DNA from: Bacillota bacterium
Lineage (GTDB): Bacteria > Bacillota > Clostridia > Acetivibrionales > JAMNXU01
Direction of reading: 5' to 3'
Length of the DNA: 64,000 nucleotides
Assembly (NCBI GenBank): GCA_023623175.1
Contig: JAMNXU010000018.1
Location: 30,209 to 94,208, forward strand
A program made the position numbers and the translations under genes. Shown here piece after piece: positions 56,089 through 64,000 of this stretch (its first letter is position 1; each line of letters opens with the position of its first letter). The notes under the pieces are model-generated. The model ran no database searches. It had not been told where the DNA came from and saw nothing but the letters and a program-made list of their open reading frames with translations.

Positions 56089-56304
56089 TATCGGAGATAA
56101 CCACGAATTTTTCCGGGCTGATTTGCAATAAGTAACTCCATTTTCAGCGATAAAACAGTCGCTGAAATGTAGTTTTTATTTTCAGCACAAAATCACAAGG
56201 TGAAAAATGTTGTACTTTTAGCCGCAAAGGGCGTAAATGCCAGGCTGTTTGTTAGCTTCGATTATTTAAAATTTGCCTTAACTCATTATGATGAGGTGAT
56301 GTCT

Positions 56305-57225
56305 ATGGAACAGGACATTTATAAAAGAAGATATAAACTCCTTACTGATTTTACCAGGGTTCACAGCTTTCTTACCGACATTTATTCGCCTGATACCCTG
56401 AATAGCTACCTGTTGCCGCAGTTTTTCGAGTATGCGCATACTCATCCGTATTTTAATCATAAGCTGACCCATCGTTTCGGACTTTGGGAGGAGAACGGCG
56501 AACTTGTCGGCATTGCGTGCTATGAAATGGATGTGGGGGAGAGCTTTCTTGTTACAGATTCCAAGCACACATTCCTTTTGCCAGAAATGCTCGAACATGC
56601 GGAAAAAGAGCTGTCTGTAATGAAAAACGGCAGGAAGATCCTCTCGGTTTGGGTGACTGATAAGGAAAAAGATAAAATCGAGCTGTTGAAACAAAAGGGT
56701 TATACAAGAGTACACACCGAGCCCGTGAGAATATTCAGTTACAACAAGCCGTATCCCGATGTTGAATTACCCGACGGCTATACCGTCATATCGCTAAAAG
56801 AAGAAAATGATTACAGGAAGATACATGATTGCCTCTGGAAGGGATTTGATAACGGCGATAAACCTGATGATGATATTGACTGCCGTATTCAGATGCAAAG
56901 CGGGCCGAATTTCAGGAGAGATCTCACAACCGTAATAAAGGCGCCAAATGGGGATTACGCATGTTTTGCAGGGATGTGGTTCGACGAAAAAAACAAATAT
57001 ACTTACCTGGAGCCCCTTGCAACCGTTCCCGAGCATCGCAGGAAGGGACTTGCCACGATCGCCCTTACTGAGGGTATGAAGAAAACAAAAGCGCTGGGCG
57101 CAAGATATTGTTTCGGCGGTGTATCGGAATTTTATACAGCCATCGGCTTTGAAACAATCTGCCATCGCGAAATGTGGAGAAGGGAATGGGGTGATACATC
57201 AAGGATTATTTCAAACGAACGATAA
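56305..57225 (+). CDS. GNAT-family acetyltransferase, probably two-domain
   Basis: About 306 residues. The C-terminal half (about 165-300) is a recognisable GNAT domain with LEPLATVPEHRRKGLATIALTEG, the acetyl-CoA loop, and FYTAIGFETICHREMW. The N-terminal half (FGLWEENGELVGIACYEMDVGESFLV, LLKQKGYTRV) looks like a second, degenerate GNAT domain. I start at ATG 56305; ATG 56299 is equally open, and GAGGTG is just upstream. It is probably monocistronic. The substrate is unknown. Confidence 0.82.
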   Translation: MEQDIYKRRYKLLTDFTRVHSFLTDIYSPDTLNSYLLPQFFEYAHTHPYFNHKLTHRFGLWEENGELVGIACYEMDVGESFLVTDSKHTFLLPEMLEHAEKELSVMKNGRKILSVWVTDKEKDKIELLKQKGYTRVHTEPVRIFSYNKPYPDVELPDGYTVISLKEENDYRKIHDCLWKGFDNGDKPDDDIDCRIQMQSGPNFRRDLTTVIKAPNGDYACFAGMWFDEKNKYTYLEPLATVPEHRRKGLATIALTEGMKKTKALGARYCFGGVSEFYTAIGFETICHREMWRREWGDTSRIISNER

Positions 57226-57307
57226 ATGATATTAAAGCCTGCTGCCATGCTAAGACGGTGGAGATATTGTGTTAAGGTAAATCAGTAGATGAAAACAAGG
57301 CTAACGG

Positions 57308-57336
57308 TTGACAACAGGACATAAATCGCATATTCT
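57308..57336 (+). promoter_or_regulatory. Promoter of the T-box/glyQS transcript
   Basis: TTGACA (57308-57313), 17-bp spacer, TATTCT (57331-57336). Confidence 0.65.
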
Positions 57337-57364
57337 TTTAAAAAATAAATATTTCAAAGGTAAT

Positions 57365-57657
57365 GAGAAAGAGTAGTATATATTGCCCGATTTCAGAGAG
57401 AAGATGGCCGGTGCGAATCTTTATGACGGCAATATAGAAGGCGCTTTTGAACTGTGGTTTGAAAGGAGAATCACTTTAGGAGAAAAGTGCTTTAAAGGAG
57501 AGTCTCCGAGTAGACACCAACGGATTTTCCCCCGTTAAAAGGGAAGCTGCATATATATTTGTGCCGGCAGAGAGCAGATTCTATCTGAATTCAGGTGGAA
57601 CCACGGACATAATATAAGTTCGCCCTGAGCTTTAAGCTCGGAGCGGACTTTTTTATT
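57365..57657 (+). promoter_or_regulatory. T-box riboswitch (tRNA-Gly)
   Basis: A T-box leader upstream of glycyl-tRNA synthetase. GAGTAGTATATATTGC near 57371 is the stem I AGTA region. A GGC at 57440-57442 (in AGAAGGCGC) is the best specifier codon for tRNA-Gly(GCC). The T-box sequence CAGGTGGAACCACGG covers 57592-57606; its bulge TGGA (57596-57599) would pair with UCCA, fitting the U73 discriminator of tRNA-Gly. The terminator stem AAGTTCGC (57616-57623) with GCGGACTT (57643-57650) and inner CTGAGC/GCTCGG is followed by TTTTTATT. Uncharged tRNA-Gly should favour readthrough. Confidence 0.92.
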
Positions 57658-57786
57658 ATCAGAAAATTTATCTTTAAAGTAAAGGATTTACTTTTAGAAA
57701 CTTTGTTATTAATTAATATATCAATACAGAAATTTAACTATATGTGAGAATTTTCATTATTAAGAATCAGATGGGAGGATGATTGT

Positions 57787-59163
57787 ATGAGTAAGGTAAC
57801 CATGGAAGAAATGGTGTCATATTGCAACCGGTACGGGTTTATTTTCCAGGGAAGCGAGATATACGGCGGATTAGCAAATACATGGGATTATGGGCCGCTC
57901 GGCACGAGATTGAAAAATAACATAAAGGACGCCTGGAGGTATTATTTTATACAGAGGAGGGATAACAGCTATGAGCTGGATTCTAGCATTCTTATGAATC
58001 CTACCGTATGGAAAGCCAGCGGGCATTTGGACAGCTTTTCCGACCCGTTGCTGGATTGCAAAGAGTGCAAGACAAGGCATCGGGCTGATAACCTGATAAG
58101 CAGCTATGACGCCTCTGTAAACACAGATTCTATGACCCAGGAGATGATGATGAGCTATATCCGGGAGAAAAAGGTGCCTTGCCCCAAATGCGGCAAATCA
58201 AATTTCACCGATATCAGGCAGTTTAATCTCATGTTTGCGACGCAGCGCGGTGTAACCCAAGATTCATCCATTACTGTCTATCTGCGCCCGGAGAATGCCC
58301 AGGGTGAATATGTGAATTTCCTGAACGTTTTGCGCACCATGAGAACGAAACTGCCATTCAGCATTGGACAGATCGGAAAGGCTTTTCGCAATGAGATTAC
58401 ACCCGGTAATTTCACGTTTCGTACGATTGAATTTGAGCAGATGGAATACCAGACTTTCTGCAAGCCTGGGGATGATGAAGCCCTGTATGAATATTTCAAA
58501 AATTATGGTATTGAATTTTTCGAATTTATCGGGCTGCCAAGGGAGCGTTTGCGTTTTCATGATCATGAAAAACTGGCCCATTATGCAAAGGCCGCCTGTG
58601 ATATAGAGTACCTGTTTCCCTTCGGATGGGGCGAGATAAACGGGACTCATAACAGGACCGATTTCGATTTGCGCAGGCATCAGGAATATTCAAAGAAGAG
58701 TATGGAGTACTTTGATGTTTCGTCAAATGAAAAATATATCCCTTATGTGATTGAGTCAACTTACGGACTTGACCGGATTGTTCTTGCTGTCCTGTTTGAG
58801 TCATTAACGTTGGAGAAACTGGAAAACAGAGAAACAAGGGAGGTCCTGAAAATCAGCCCGTTTCTTGCACCCTTCAAGGTAAATGTACTGCCTCTAATTA
58901 AAAAACGCCATGCTGAAAAAGCACAGGAAATATTCAATGAGCTGAGAAAGTATTTTATGGTTTCTTATGATGATGCCGGAAATATCGGCAGGCGCTACCG
59001 CAGGGGTGATGCTGTCGGAACTCCATATGCAGTTACGGTTGATGATGAGACCCTTGAGCATAATACGGTTACGGTACGGGATCGCGATACCATGCGGCAG
59101 GAAACGGTTGCAATTGAGGAGTTGAGAGCTTATTTGGCAGAGAAGACGGGGTTCGTTAAATGA
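57787..59163 (+). CDS. glyQS: Glycyl-tRNA synthetase, alpha2 type
   Basis: A 458-residue class II synthetase of the single-chain homodimer type. Evidence: YGFIFQGSEIYGGLANTWDYGPLG at the N-terminus, a zinc-ribbon-like pair (CKECKTRH and CPKCGKSN), LRPENAQGEYVNF, motif 2 FRNEITPGNFTFRTIEFEQME, GEINGTHNRTDFDLRRH, and motif 3 ESTYGLDRIVLAV, then an anticodon-binding domain (about 360-455). Expression is under the T-box directly upstream. AGATGGGAGGATG supplies the ribosome binding site. Confidence 0.97.
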   Translation: MSKVTMEEMVSYCNRYGFIFQGSEIYGGLANTWDYGPLGTRLKNNIKDAWRYYFIQRRDNSYELDSSILMNPTVWKASGHLDSFSDPLLDCKECKTRHRADNLISSYDASVNTDSMTQEMMMSYIREKKVPCPKCGKSNFTDIRQFNLMFATQRGVTQDSSITVYLRPENAQGEYVNFLNVLRTMRTKLPFSIGQIGKAFRNEITPGNFTFRTIEFEQMEYQTFCKPGDDEALYEYFKNYGIEFFEFIGLPRERLRFHDHEKLAHYAKAACDIEYLFPFGWGEINGTHNRTDFDLRRHQEYSKKSMEYFDVSSNEKYIPYVIESTYGLDRIVLAVLFESLTLEKLENRETREVLKISPFLAPFKVNVLPLIKKRHAEKAQEIFNELRKYFMVSYDDAGNIGRRYRRGDAVGTPYAVTVDDETLEHNTVTVRDRDTMRQETVAIEELRAYLAEKTGFVK

Positions 59164-59247
59164 GGAGAATATTTACGAGGGAAGCCGAACCGGATTAATA
59201 GTGTTCTCACATTGTACCTGGACTAAATTTTACGGAGAGTTAATAAT

Positions 59248-59520
59248 ATGAAACTTTGGTATCCCGAAGAATATTGCTTTAAAATAACGGTTCTGTCCAT
59301 CAAGCCTGATAACAGTCCGAATCGTTGCAGGAACGGCCATGAAGTTGGTTATGTTGCTGCACCTGCGCCTATATCATACTATAGGGTGATGGTTTTTTGT
59401 CAATTTTTTGTTAACATTTTGAAAAGTAGGTTGAATTCGATTGATGATAAGAAGTACGTCCAAACAGTGAGGTTAAATGGTCACTGTTTCCTTCCTCCTC
59501 TTGTATCCCGTACGGTTTGA
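59248..59520 (+). pseudogene. TIGR04076-like small protein, truncated
   Basis: The first 33 or so residues (MKLWYPEEYCFKITVLSIKP then CRNGHEVG) match the start of the TIGR04076 family of small Cys-containing proteins. The expected continuation with CxYGCP and GFCSK motifs is missing. After GHEVG the frame runs into unrelated sequence. A neighbouring frame reads LCCCTCAY, a possible remnant. I regard it as a decayed copy, with low confidence about where it ends. Confidence 0.5.
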
Positions 59521-59533
59521 ATAGTACGGGATA
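59462..59533. terminator. Two consecutive hairpins
   Basis: AAACAGTGA (59462-59470) pairs with TCACTGTTT (59481-59489), then TATCCCGTAC (59504-59513) with GTACGGGATA (59524-59533). Both stems are perfect with 10-nt loops. U tracts are short, so terminator function is uncertain. Confidence 0.5.
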
Positions 59534-60037
59534 TGTTTATTTTGGGCAGGAAATATTTGTTTAGGCGGAAAAATATTTTATCATTCTTACTTATAGGCCA
59601 GAATAAGTATTGGCAGGAGTATCAGCAGGCAGGAAGAAAAAGAAAGTTGATGGCTGCAAAGACAAAGATAGAACAAACTAATAGAAAATGCGTGTTAGAT
59701 TTCATTATGGGTTATTAGTATTATATAACTATAATTAATTTCACTGTGAAAAATTGCTAAATAATTGAAAAATTTCATTATTATTGAGAAGTTTTTGCGT
59801 ATAACAATTACACCGGGGTTTAGACGGGAAACCTGGGCTAGTGTTTAGGGACAGGGGAACTGTACCGATATTCAGACTATATCCCGTTCGCGGAATACTG
59901 TATCGGTATTCAGCCTGTATCTCATCGCATAAGAACTATATCGGTATTCATGTTTAATGGTACAGACGAATATTGCCGGCAAGATGTCTTTTGTTGAGGA
60001 TACAGAAAAATCGCCCCAAACCCGACTTGTGCCTCGT
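59534..60037. other. Gap with no supported gene
   Basis: About 500 bases. A short ORF at 59533-59718 has no ribosome binding site or family match. The right part contains TATCGGTATTCA three times with variation (59869, 59902, 59940), another small degenerate direct repeat with spacing of about 35 bp. Confidence 0.5.
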
Positions 60038-60096
60038 GGGACAGGAGAACCGTCCCCGTGTCCCATGCTGGGACAGGAGAACCGTCCCCATGTCCC
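60038..60096. repeat. GGGACA palindromic repeat, two copies
   Basis: Two full 27-bp copies in the same orientation, 60038-60064 and 60070-60096, 36 bases ahead of the beta-helix lipoprotein start. Confidence 0.95.
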
Positions 60097-60131
60097 GGCT
60101 TACAATCCATTATCTGAAAGGAGTGCTTCCG

Positions 60132-61877
60132 ATGTCAAAATTTATGTATTTATTTATGTTAGTGACGAGCATTGTTTTCGGGCTGACCGCTTGCAGTGCT
60201 TCCAGCACCAAAAGGCTGGATGTAACAAAGCTTGGCGTGGTAAAGAATGATTTAAATGCGGCTGCCAAGAACACGGAAAAGATTAATGAGATTATTTCAT
60301 CAGCCCAGGAGGGGAGCGTTGTATATTTTCCGCCGGGGAAATATTACATTGAGGCTTCGATTCAGATTAAAGAAAAAAGCAATATAACAATAAAAGGGAA
60401 AGATGCTACGATCATTAATGCGTCCTATAATCCGAGAGATAAGAGCGACCGTGCAAAATACGGCAACAGCAGGATTATCAGTTTTGAAAATAACACCAAT
60501 GTGACGATGGAAGGTCTGCATTTTGATTTTTACAATCATACCAGCGCCAGCGGCGTTATTACGGCCATGGAAGACGGTTATACATACATCAAGCTTTTCG
60601 AGGAATATTACAATGACAAAGAAAAGCCGAGGCTTCGCGGCGGGGAATTTGCGGTGACTGTAAACATATTCACTTCTGAAAATATTCCCCTGGAAGAATA
60701 TTGGCCTGCGTCGCAGGATGTAGGATATGAAACGGTCATGAAGGATGCGGAGAACGGTATATACGGAATTGAGGGCTATTTCGGCAATATAGGGGACAGG
60801 ATTGTTATCCGGTTCACGATGGCTTCCTACGCATCGCCGGCTTTTACCTTCAGAATGAATGACGGTATTAAGGTGAAGAACTGCTGGGTCTATTGCAGCC
60901 CAAGCTCCACCTTTGAGATTGGTCAAAACAATAAGAATTTCAGTTTTGACGGATTTTCCATTGCACCCAAAAAGGGAAGCGAAGCAATATGGTCTTCCAA
61001 CGTGGACGGGATATATGTAATTGGTCTGAGAGGTTCTCTCCAGTTGAAAAACTGTGTTTTTGTAGGCCTGGGAGATGATTCGCTGAACGTGCACCATAAT
61101 GCTGCAAGGGTTGCTTCCGTTGACGCTGCTAAAAGCGAAATAACCTTGGTCAGCGCCTCGGGAGGAAGACCAATGTCGGGTAGTTGGTGCGAAGCCGGTG
61201 ATACACTTATGTTCTATGGTGCGAGCTTTACACCGATTGGAACAGCTACAATAAAAGAATACAAAGATTCGGTCGCAGTATTGGATGCGATTCCCGAAGG
61301 CCTTGAAGCCGGTGCATACGTGGCCAACAGGGCAATGATGCCTTCGGTGATTATTGACAAATGCAGCGTATCCAACAGCCGCGCAAGGGCATTCCTGATC
61401 CAGACGGAAAATGTGGAAATCAGGAATTGCTCTTTTGAGAAATTGAGACTTGCAGCAATTCTTATTGCCCCTGACATCGACAGATGGAATGAAATGGGGC
61501 CGTCGGCCAATGTTTATATCCACGACAATACTTTCAAGAATATTTGTACTGACTACACGAACGATTACAGGTTTGGCGCAATTACGATAAAAACCAGCCA
61601 TGATGCCTATGGTGCCAATTCGCCTGCCCCGATCCATAAAAATATACGGATAGAAAACAACAAGTTTGAAAACATCGGCCATTATTGCGTTTTTGCAACT
61701 TCCACCGATGGCCTGGTTATAAAAGACAATGACTTCAGCAGCTTTGGAATGTATTCCTATGCCGCGAGCCCATCGGACAATCATTCCATTTATGTTTCCA
61801 ATTCAAAGGATGTGCAAATTAGCGGGAATTCGAACGAAAATATCCTGCAGGACAATGTAAGTTTCCGCGAGCAATAA
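60132..61877 (+). CDS. Right-handed beta-helix lipoprotein, possible GH110-like glycosidase
   Basis: About 581 residues. The start is ATG 60132 after AAAGGAG; the upstream frame is repeat sequence. A lipoprotein signal (residues 2-21) ends at the lipobox LTAC, so it is surface-anchored. The body is a parallel beta-helix: pectate-lyase-type entry VYFPPGKYYIEASIQIKEKS, then many coils such as NNTNVTMEGLHFDFYN, IDKCSVSNSRARAFLIQTEN and IRIENNKFENIGHYC. GLGDDSLNVHHN carries paired Asp residues resembling the GH110 alpha-galactosidase active-site region. I suggest a polysaccharide-active enzyme; GH110 is a guess. Confidence 0.75.
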   Translation: MSKFMYLFMLVTSIVFGLTACSASSTKRLDVTKLGVVKNDLNAAAKNTEKINEIISSAQEGSVVYFPPGKYYIEASIQIKEKSNITIKGKDATIINASYNPRDKSDRAKYGNSRIISFENNTNVTMEGLHFDFYNHTSASGVITAMEDGYTYIKLFEEYYNDKEKPRLRGGEFAVTVNIFTSENIPLEEYWPASQDVGYETVMKDAENGIYGIEGYFGNIGDRIVIRFTMASYASPAFTFRMNDGIKVKNCWVYCSPSSTFEIGQNNKNFSFDGFSIAPKKGSEAIWSSNVDGIYVIGLRGSLQLKNCVFVGLGDDSLNVHHNAARVASVDAAKSEITLVSASGGRPMSGSWCEAGDTLMFYGASFTPIGTATIKEYKDSVAVLDAIPEGLEAGAYVANRAMMPSVIIDKCSVSNSRARAFLIQTENVEIRNCSFEKLRLAAILIAPDIDRWNEMGPSANVYIHDNTFKNICTDYTNDYRFGAITIKTSHDAYGANSPAPIHKNIRIENNKFENIGHYCVFATSTDGLVIKDNDFSSFGMYSYAASPSDNHSIYVSNSKDVQISGNSNENILQDNVSFREQ

Positions 61878-61934
61878 GTTGAGAGCTAAGTGAGCATGCA
61901 TAAGCGTCAGGGATTGCCGGAAAACAGCCTGGGG

Positions 61935-62212
61935 AATGCGCTCAGCTTAGCAGTAACCGGCGGGCGCACAAACAAATTGCTGAATGCGAGCTGCATGGGG
62001 GCATCAAGGCTCTACAAGCGCATAAGGATTTCAGAAACAGGGGATACGCGGGAGCCCTTATGCAAAAGGCATGCGATATCGCAGCAGGCAAGGGATGTTA
62101 CAAAATCATGCTGCTTACCGGAGCCAGGGATGAAAAGACATTGAGATTTTATGAAAAATGCGGTTTCAACAGGAAAGACAAAACAGGATTTATTAAATGG
62201 ATTGATGGTTAA
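61935..62212 (+). pseudogene. GNAT acetyltransferase remnant
   Basis: From 62021 to the stop at 62212 an open stretch without a start encodes HKDFRNRGYAGALMQKACDI, then KIMLLTGARDEKTLRFYEKCGF and GFIKWIDG: the acetyl-CoA loop and C-terminus of a GNAT acetyltransferase. A different frame just upstream (about 61940-61995) reads AVTGGRTNKLLNASC, resembling the N-terminal strands. So a frameshift plus internal deletion destroyed the gene. Confidence 0.75.
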
Positions 62213-62214
62213 TT

Positions 62215-62814
62215 ATGTCGGGATTGATGGTACATTTACTTTTAGCACGCAGGATCAGGCCGGAAGGGAGCGTAATGTTTTTCCTCGGAAGCATTGCTCC
62301 TGATGCAGTTGCGGCCTGGAAGGAGAAAGATATTACCCATTTCAGAAATGTCCTGGACAGGAACCGGGCATTGGCCGATCTTGCCATTCAGACACCGCCT
62401 TCCGATGATTTCGCTGAAGGGATCCTGCTTCATTTGTATACCGACTGGCGGTGGGACATCTTAGCACGGGACGAGTTCATAAAAATTGCCGGAGATGATT
62501 GGTTTATAAGATATCGAAAAGAAATAAGCCTGACTGACAGTTACGCATTCCACCACGACAAATGGCTGCAGGACATATGGGAGCGGATGCTGTCGGTAAA
62601 TGTTTCTGAATATGGGCCTATTCCCGGTGCAACGGCCGTGGAATTGAAGAAATTTATCGAAGGCTACTATAAATGGAACGTGGAGAATGAAACCGGGCCT
62701 TCGGCCGCTTTTCCTCCGGAATTTATCAATAATTTCATTGATAAAACAGCCGAAGAGTATATTCAATGGAGAACGAAGAAATACGACATCGCGGAGGCTA
62801 ATGATGACAGATGA
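62215..62814 (+). CDS. Uncharacterised protein, zinc-dependent phospholipase C-like fold possible
   Basis: A 199-residue soluble protein. MSGLMVHLLLARRI...FFLGSIAPDAVAAWKEKDITHFRN and FAEGILLHLYTDWRWD hold several His and Asp residues spaced as in small helical metal hydrolases sometimes annotated zinc-dependent phospholipase C-like. Later, SYAFHHDKW supplies more His. It starts two bases after the GNAT remnant stop, with only a weak ribosome binding site. I am sure it is a real gene by its composition, less sure of its class. Confidence 0.65.
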   Translation: MSGLMVHLLLARRIRPEGSVMFFLGSIAPDAVAAWKEKDITHFRNVLDRNRALADLAIQTPPSDDFAEGILLHLYTDWRWDILARDEFIKIAGDDWFIRYRKEISLTDSYAFHHDKWLQDIWERMLSVNVSEYGPIPGATAVELKKFIEGYYKWNVENETGPSAAFPPEFINNFIDKTAEEYIQWRTKKYDIAEANDDR

Positions 62815-63229
62815 ATCCTTAAGGGAAATTTTGTCGCGTGTCGGAGCGGTTTTGTGTTCCCTGTTTGTTAGGGACAGGAGACAGTTGCCATATTCCGCGG
62901 TCGTCGCATCCGGGACAAGAGAACCGTCCCCATGGCTATTTCCCGGCTTGATTCGTCGATTTTTGAAAAGTGTCTACCCTCAATATGGGAAAAATTCAAT
63001 AAAAGAGGACTTAATAACGGGAAATATTTCAATATTATTGACAAAATTACATAAATCATTGTAAAATGTTAACGTCAATAGTAATAACCGCATTATATAG
63101 ATATATTTATTAAAAATATAAGTATTGGCGTTTTGTTATAAATTAATAAAACCCAGTAATTCTATATTGATACTGACAAATCTGCATCATCAGGCAAATC
63201 CAAAAGTGTGCTTACATCTGTGTCAAATG
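62815..63229. other. Gap with one partial palindromic repeat
   Basis: About 415 bases with no supported gene. A partial GGGACA repeat lies at 62912-62935 (GGGACAAGAGAACCGTCCCC), with a weaker GGGACAGGAGACAG at 62871. The rest is AT-rich. Confidence 0.55.
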
Positions 63230-63319
63230 CTTAAATGATCCCGTAACTTAAGCGCGACACTTAAATAACCCTGTAAATTAACTCGACGTTCAAATGATCC
63301 CGTAACTTAAGCGCAACAA
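63230..63319. repeat. 30-bp tandem repeat, three copies
   Basis: Three consecutive 30-bp units starting at 63230, 63260 and 63290; units one and three share AAATGATCCCGTAACTTAAG, and unit two is diverged. It lies upstream of the secreted binding-protein gene. Confidence 0.9.
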
Positions 63320-63475
63320 AAAATACCCGCATATATTTGTAATCTCTTCCGCTTCTATGACCCGATTCAAGAACTATCCGGCTCAGGTTATTCGTCTGCA
63401 GGTATATTACTTGCTGTGTTTTTATGATGGAATAATATTACTATAAAACAACAATTTTACATGGAGGTGGTACCG

Positions 63476-64000
63476 GTGTATATCAGAGCGGACATCAGAG
63501 CGAGCAACAGAGTGAACAGGGCGAGCAACAGGGTGAGCAGCAGAGTGAACAACATGGTGTACAGCTGCAGGAAGACTCCATTGTGGAAAAGGCTGCTGGC
63601 ATTGTGGCTGGTAGCATGCTTAACTCTATTTTCTGTTCCTTTTACAGGGGTATACGCCGATGAACCCCAACTGCCTGCTAATTTGCTGAACAACTGGGAT
63701 TTCGAGGATCCGCTGGGACCGCCGAATGCAAATGGTATGCCATCGATTCCTTAATGGGATCCCTGGACTCCGGGGGGAGCAAGCTCTGCTGAAGTTGTGT
63801 CCGGTGGAAATAATGTCTTCAGTGGCAACAATGCGCTCAAACTTACCATAACCCAGCCAGTAGTCAACAGTTACACGGGCTATTCCCAGCGCTGGCGCAA
63901 CTGGCAGGGTTCGGTGATAGTTCCGATCGGCGAAGAAAGGACCTTCTACCTTACTTTTTGGATTAAAGGCGAGAACATTCAGGCTTTCGGCAGCGGAAGC
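63476..64000 (+). pseudogene. Secreted carbohydrate-binding protein, in-frame stop, cut by window end
   Basis: GTG 63476 (with GGAGGTGG 5 nt upstream; ATG 63461 is also open) begins an Arg/Asn/Ser-rich N-terminus (ASNRVNRASNRVSSRVNNM), then a signal peptide (LWKRLLALWLVACLTLFSVP) and LLNNWDFEDPLGPPN, the opening of a CBM4/9-type beta-sandwich. A TAA at 63752-63754 interrupts the frame. The same frame continues without further stops to the window end, with typical domain sequence (SSAEVVSGGNNVFSGNNALK, FYLTFWIKGENI). The parent protein is probably a large extracellular glycoside hydrolase. One C-to-T change (CAA to TAA) would explain the stop; sequencing error is possible. Confidence 0.75.

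Noticed and set aside
59533..59718. 61-residue ORF
   Set aside because: No ribosome binding site, no recognisable features, AT-rich background.
1..64000. tRNA, rRNA and intact insertion sequences
   Set aside because: I looked for conserved tRNA arms, rRNA segments and transposase motifs while reading and saw none; a tRNAscan and rRNA model search would settle this.

Overview
The window looks like a chromosomal segment of an anaerobic, plant-polymer-degrading Clostridia species (Firmicutes; a relative of the cellulolytic Acetivibrio/Thermoclostridium group is my inference). The grounds are strong AGGAGG-type ribosome binding sites, T-box and CIRCE control elements, a BceAB/BceRS module, type III glutamine synthetase, an archaeal-type multi-subunit glutamate synthase, LL-diaminopimelate aminotransferase and several carbohydrate-active enzymes. 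No rRNA, tRNA, CRISPR array, phage gene or intact transposase was seen.

Layout. 0-6.5 kb: a frameshifted chemotaxis receptor, a small Cys-rich protein, a UroD/MtaA-family protein, a diguanylate cyclase and a VanX-like lipoprotein. 6.5-10.6 kb: a palindromic repeat array, then a three-gene sugar-nucleotide/glycosyltransferase operon behind a near-perfect CIRCE (HrcA) operator. 10.9-15.4 kb: a DUF1538 membrane protein, a tandem PII-like protein, a cytoplasmic GH5 enzyme and a D-2-hydroxyacid dehydrogenase. 16-27.4 kb: signalling genes, namely an EAL phosphodiesterase, a PhoP/PhoR-like two-component pair followed by a secreted protein (both preceded by 11-bp-spaced hexamers), and a BceAB-BceRS peptide-detoxification set. 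27.5-33.6 kb: SGNH esterase, second diguanylate cyclase, second chemotaxis receptor, metallophosphoesterase and dCTP deaminase.

33.7-53.3 kb is a nitrogen block. It holds GlnN facing a five-gene glutamate synthase operon with a strongly structured leader, an ANTAR regulator with a degenerate receiver, carA, a single reading frame joining carB to dapF, pyrG, dapL and asnB. Nearly every enzyme here makes or spends glutamine, and dapF and dapL belong to lysine/peptidoglycan precursor synthesis. 53.4-64 kb is more accessory: an XRE-TPR regulator, a second UroD-family protein, a GNAT protein, a tRNA-Gly T-box with glycyl-tRNA synthetase, two decayed genes, a beta-helix lipoprotein, and a secreted carbohydrate-binding protein cut by an in-frame stop at the window edge.

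Two repeat phenomena run through the window. A dispersed 27-bp palindromic family (GGGACA...TGTCCC) forms seven clusters, one of them degenerate, plus a related hairpin. Most long intergenic gaps also carry their own private, degenerate short tandem repeat (units 13-45 bp), different at each locus. The most noteworthy items are the CIRCE-controlled glycan operon, the CarB-DapF fusion, the glutamate synthase leader RNA and the locus-specific intergenic repeats.
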